Shown piece after piece: positions 59,836-64,000 of a stretch of DNA of 64,000 nt (position 1 is its first letter; each line of letters begins with the position of its first letter). Location: positions 8,936,358-9,000,357 of the forward strand of contig JASKMD010000029.1 in NCBI GenBank assembly GCA_030144725.1. Direction: 5' to 3'. This DNA is from Haematococcus lacustris (taxonomy: Eukaryota > Chlorophyta > Chlorophyceae > Chlamydomonadales > Haematococcaceae). The notes under the pieces were generated by a model. That model was not told where the DNA came from. It saw nothing but the letters and a program-made list of their open reading frames with translations, and made no database searches. A program made the position numbers and the translations under genes.

Positions 59836-60380
59836 ACCTGGCAGAGATCTTACGGGAGAAGGTCAAGGTGGTTGGTGGCCCGTTGCAGTTCTCTCAAGGA
59901 AGGTCACATCCCAGCCAGCAGAGAAGGGATTCACGAAAACTAAGTACTGAGCTTCACTGATGCGTCTTCCATACTTCTGACAGGCTTCCATTTTATCAGG
60001 AATAGCCTGTGCTGGGTTGAAGTCCCTGGTGGAGTGCATTCGACCTCAGACCCTAAGCAGGGCTGGACACAACAGTTGCAGCTGGACTGCCATTACTTGC
60101 ATCCGCTGCTGAGATGGTGCACAGCAGGGCGAGCACAGCAGGTGATGTCGACGGAGGGCACGCAAATAACATGGTACAACCAGGTTGCAGCCAAGTCTTG
60201 CCTTCTTGTGCATTACACAGTGTGCAGGTGGTGGACAGCCTGTTGGATGAAGTAGTCAGTTCTGGTGTGGAACGCGCAATTGACCCAACACTCCTGGAGC
60301 CTGCTGTACTAGACAGGTGTCTGGCTATGCTGGATGGTTAACACTCTCAAATACTGCGTCTCTTGTAACAATGCAGGCGA
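59836..60380 (+). pseudogene. VPS51 3'-end pseudogene (exons 13-15)
   Basis: A diverged copy of 54275-54825 with the same exon-intron layout: LAEILREKVKVVGGPLQFSQ (exon 13, donor changed from CAGGTAAGG to CAAGGAAGG), the exon 14 region with a 1-nt deletion (GGACTACAAC to GGACACAAC near 60068), and exon 15 ending MLDG-TAA (60339-60341) plus the TGTAA downstream. Introns are retained, so it arose by DNA duplication and not retrocopying. Confidence 0.85.
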
Positions 60381-60552
60381 GCTGGCCATATCAGCTGGCA
60401 TGAGTCTTGTGATGCTGATCAGTCGTGCCACTGAATAACACTGCAGCTAGCATGGCTGCTGCTGGATGTTAAGTGGTGACAGCTTGGGTACACGCCTGAT
60501 CAGAGCAGCTGATCGGCTTAAACAGGCTGACATCTCAGAGAAACGATGCTTC
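60381..60552. other. 3' flank of LC8
   Basis: No gene. Presumed LC8 3' UTR on the minus strand; no TGTAA was found on that strand within 150 bp. Confidence 0.4.
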
Positions 60553-61201
<649 letters not shown>

Positions 61202-61513
61202 GGTTGCCACAGATACGTCGAGGTACGTGAGAGCCTGTGGTGCTTGTGCGCAGCAATGAGCTGCTGAGGGGAAAACCTGGAGAAGAAGCAACCGAAAAAG
61301 GTTGTGTTGGTTAAATCCTTACGCGACTCCCGTGGAGTACCTGGATGCACGTTTACGCTGTAGCTTGAGTTTATATCTTGCTCTCTGCAAGGTGATCTAG
61401 AATCTCGCCACCTGCCCTTCCGCGAAACATCGACCAGTAGCACAAGCCGCTTCTTTGGAACGTAACAGCAGTCCTGTGGAGCAGGTTTGCACACAAGGAG
61501 TCTGTTCGCTCCT
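61202..61513. promoter_or_regulatory. Shared divergent promoter region of LC8 and EGY-like gene
   Basis: 312 bp between two start codons on opposite strands. A TATA-like TTTATATC lies at about 61370. No other element identified. Confidence 0.4.
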
Positions 61514-62245
61514 ATGCTGACCTCCGCACCGTGCACGAGTTCCGGCAGGCCACAAGCCTGCCAAGCCGGCCACCGGCAGCTGCACCATCGCCACATCCAG
61601 CTACATGGCCGCACATTACTGTGGCGGGGCGCGCGCGTGGCCGCCCTGGACAACGATGACGACAAGCGCGGTGGCGGGAGTCAAGCCACAGCTGATAGCC
61701 CTCGCATTGTGAAGACCCTGACTGGGCTAGATGCCCTGCTGGGCATCCAGGAGGAGCCCAGCCCCAAGCATGGGGGGTCAGACCCAAGCTCAGCCTCATC
61801 ATCAAGTAGCGGCACCAACATCAGCATATCATCTCAGGCTCTCCAACAGCTGGCTGAGGCTGAGTCACAGCGCATTGCAAACCTACAAGGGGATAGCCGC
61901 AAAGCTGGCCCCATGAAAGAAGAGCTGGAAGGCCAGTTTCAGAAAATTATAGAGAAGGCGCGCAAGCTAGCGGACGAGCAGTCTAAGCAGCCAGGCTCCA
62001 GTCAGTCAGAATCTGAGCAACAGCAGCTGCGCAAGGAGTTTGAGAGCCTGTTGCAGACGCTGGTGAAGCCAGCAGAGACCCTGAGCAAGGAGGACATCAA
62101 GCGCCTGAAGGAGGCAGCCTTTGGCCCCCAGACTTTCTGGGTCACTGAGACGCAGACCATCTCTGAGGCAGAGCGCACCGGCCTGCTGATCAGGGGCAAT
62201 TTGAGGGATGAGAGGGCCAAGGTGTATGAGCACATCTCTGCCAAG
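61514..62245 (+). CDS. EGY-like chloroplast site-2 protease, first exon (partial gene)
   Basis: Start ATG 61514 gives an Arg/His/Ser-rich, acid-poor N terminus typical of an algal chloroplast transit peptide (to about residue 50). A low-complexity Ser-rich and coiled-coil part follows (KEELEGQFQKIIEKARKLADEQ). The diagnostic segment is FGPQTFWVTETQ...GLLIRGNLRDERAKVYEHISAK, matching the conserved soluble domain that precedes the membrane metalloprotease in EGY1/EGY2 proteins of thylakoids. The exon ends at AAG-GTGAGG (62245/62246), phase 0. The HExxH membrane part is not in the window; the next 1.7 kb is the Fanzor D element, so later exons presumably lie beyond 64000. Confidence 0.75.
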
Positions 62246-62452
62246 GTGAGGGCTAGCCAACCCAGGGCTGGTAGGCTGGCTGTGCTGCAGGTCTAGAAAA
62301 TGCACAAAGTTGGCCTCACAGCCTCGTGCTGTAGGCCATCACGGTAGTCAGCTGGCAGTGCAACAGTCCTGTGTGCCAGTACTGCGGAGTGGACAGCACT
62401 GGCCAATGCGTGGGACGCCATCCAGCACTGCAGACACACGGCAGACACATAG
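62246..62452 (+). other. Presumed intron 1 of the EGY-like gene before the Fanzor element
   Basis: Starts with GTGAGG and has no coding signal. Homology to the Fanzor A 3' flank begins at 62453. Confidence 0.5.
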
Positions 62453-62696
62453 CAGCCCCTTGTCCCTCACTAGGGCCTCCATTTTAGCCGGAACTAGCAG
62501 CCACTAGCAGCCACTAACTAGCTCCGGCTAAAATAGTGTTATTGGGCTGTGTGGAGTAAACCCAGTGCACTAATGGCACATGAGCCGCCTACCACCTACA
62601 TGATTGCCTGACCCGAGGGCTATGCAGTAGAGTTGGCATGACAAAACATGCACTAAGTGAAAGCTGATGACAGCTCAAAAGGGGGGGGGGCACACA
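62453..62696 (-). other. Conserved Fanzor 3' flank (copy D) with terminal hairpin
   Basis: Nearly identical to 55013-55255. The hairpin ATTTTAGCCGGA...TCCGGCTAAAAT is at 62481-62534. The only clear difference is a G-run near 62682-62690. Confidence 0.65.
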
Positions 62697-64000
62697 CTAC
62701 TGTGCCTCAGCAGGCTGCTGCTCCTGGGCCTTGGGGGGCTTGTCTCGCAGCCGCTTGTACCCATGCTCAGGGTACTCCTTGCCCTTGGCTGGCAGAGCTC
62801 CCTGGTCTGGCCAGAAGCACAGCTCCAGCGGCCGCCACCTGCTCTCCCCAATGCGCTGCATGTTCAATGCTGCAGTTGCAGTCCCTGTCCAGCCACCTGC
62901 CTGGCTGTGGTGCTGGCTTGGCTTTGGCAGCCTTGCCCTTGCCCTTGCCCTTGGTGGGCTCAGCTGCCCCTGGCTCAGCCTTGGTGCGCTTGCTGCGCTT
63001 GGCTGGCTGGGGTGTGCTGGGCCCTGGCTCTGAGGCTGCTGCCTGTGTGGCTGCCTGGCTGCTGCGGGGGGCCTGTGGGGGCCTGCGGGGGGCCACTACC
63101 GGGCACCACACCAGGCCCCGCACTGGCTGGCCACGCTCCTGGCTCCAGGCTGGGCGCACCAGGCGCTCTTCCACCTGCCCTGCTGGGGGCCTCCAGCCTG
63201 CAGGCCTGGTGGCACTGAGTGTGTTCAGCTCCACCTCACAGGGCTGCTTGCCATCCTGGTCTTCGCCCCTGGGCCTGCACACCACCTTGCGGCAGGCACG
63301 CAGCACCGCATCAGCACCCCACCCTCCTGCTGTGCCAATGGTAGCTGCTCCAAAGAACACCACCAGCTGCTTGGCATGCCCATGGCGCTTCATGGACAGC
63401 TCCTCCATGCCCTCCTCCAACTGCAGCCATGCACACAAGGCACACACACATGGTGGCGGACATGGTGGCACCAGGTTAGGCATGGCACAGTCAACTACTC
63501 CTTCATATCATGCCCAACCCACCACATCTCAATACATAACCCTCCCACCCACACACCTACCCACCCACCCACCCTCACCTTGTTGAAGAACTGCTCCAGC
63601 GCCCGGTCCTGGGCTCCGTACAGCCTCAGCCGCTGCCGTGCCCACTTGGGGTCAAGGTACACCTCCCACACCGCATCCCAGGTGGACAGAGTGACGGTGA
63701 TGTGCTTCAGGTTGGCCTCCAGGGAGGTGCCGGCTGAGCTGGCTGCTGCCAGGTGCTGGAGGTGGGGCCTGATTGGTGCTAGCCACCGCTCTGTGTCACG
63801 GCGGGCATTGTTCAGGCCGCTGGCATGCTTCACCTCGCCCTTGGTCAGCTTCCACCGGCGCAGCTGGTCTGCCTTGAGCTGGCCTGTTGCTGGATCCCAC
63901 ACCCCAGAGGCTGCGCTGACTGCCTGGGTGACGCCGGGGTCGATGCCCACCCCAATCTGTGTGTCTGGGTCAAACACAAACTCACGCACCTCAGCTATGC
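62697..64000 (-). pseudogene. Fanzor copy D, 5' part beyond window, internally deleted
   Basis: Exon from the window edge to 63579: VREFVFDPDTQIGVGIDPGVTQ (RuvC-I), WKLTKGEVKHASGLNNARRDT, then a helical region ending LEQFFNK. Intron 63421-63578 (GTGAGG...CTGCAG). Exon from 63420: LEEGMEELSMKRHG, LVVFFGAATIGTAGGWGADAV, RACRKVV. Then the text jumps to QPCEVELNTL, RPAGWRPPAGQVEERLVRPAW and RGLVWCP without the RuvC-II VDEFRTS present in copy C. At RuvC-III a small indel near 62870 changes DRDCNAALN into DRDCNCSIE and shifts the frame to 62767. It is therefore probably nuclease-dead, though its 3' module is intact. Confidence 0.75.

Noticed and set aside
62657..63586. 309-codon plus-strand ORF opposite Fanzor D
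   Set aside because: Antisense of the Fanzor coding sequence, Leu/Trp/Cys-rich; the RuvC motifs are on the minus strand.

Overview
This window looks like the nuclear genome of a chlorophyte green alga, most likely a chlorophycean (Chlamydomonas/volvocine-like) species. The host genes are spliced with small GT-AG introns, one ends in a TGTAA polyadenylation-type signal, and one has a chloroplast transit-like N terminus. The mobile elements are families known from green algae: Dualen/RandI-type LINEs, Ty3/gypsy chromoviruses and Fanzor (eukaryotic TnpB). The species cannot be fixed from the sequence alone.

1-33.5 kb is nested retrotransposons. Dualen-like LINE copy 1 (about 0.5-14.9 kb, decayed) is split by a complete minus-strand chromovirus (3904-10920; 278-bp LTRs, CCAGC target duplication). 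Its CTT tail is followed by a 44-bp/AGGACCCTGT minisatellite (14.9-16.1 kb). A both-end-truncated LINE fragment lies at 17.5-18.8 kb. Then come a 17-bp palindromic-core minisatellite, a 7-bp satellite with higher-order structure (19.2-20.2 kb), and a nearly intact LINE copy 2 (about 20.7-31.0 kb). Copy 2 reads in order: N-terminal region, a canonical 2A ribosome-skipping peptide, two Josephin-like cysteine-protease domains, APE endonuclease, reverse transcriptase, PHD finger, conserved in-frame TAG, RNase H, zinc knuckle and restriction-like endonuclease. A 5'-truncated second chromovirus (31.0-33.5 kb) abuts its tail.

33.5-45.8 kb holds a coiled-coil host gene (minus strand). Its 69-bp intron appears to have been invaded by a roughly 9-kb nest of non-autonomous LTR elements: X2 contains Y, and Y contains X. 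45.8-47 kb has two unrecognised overlapping minus-strand ORFs.

48.0-64.0 kb is the more gene-bearing part: VPS51 (GARP/EARP tethering complex, 15 phase-consistent exons), a VPS51 3'-end pseudogene, dynein light chain LC8 (5 exons, minus) divergent from the first exon of an EGY-type chloroplast site-2 protease, and three minus-strand Fanzor copies (A, C, D). Fanzor C is broken by a hAT element, a truncated LINE and a 72-copy GTCAG expansion in its intron. Fanzor A and D share a near-identical 3' flank carrying a strong hairpin, a candidate guide-RNA/element end. Fanzor D appears to sit in an intron of the EGY gene and runs off the window.

The most interesting signals are the multi-domain LINE polyprotein with 2A and tandem Josephin-like domains; the Fanzor cluster with its conserved non-coding 3' module; tRNA-like modules inside LTRs; and repeated in-frame TAG codons at element ORF junctions.
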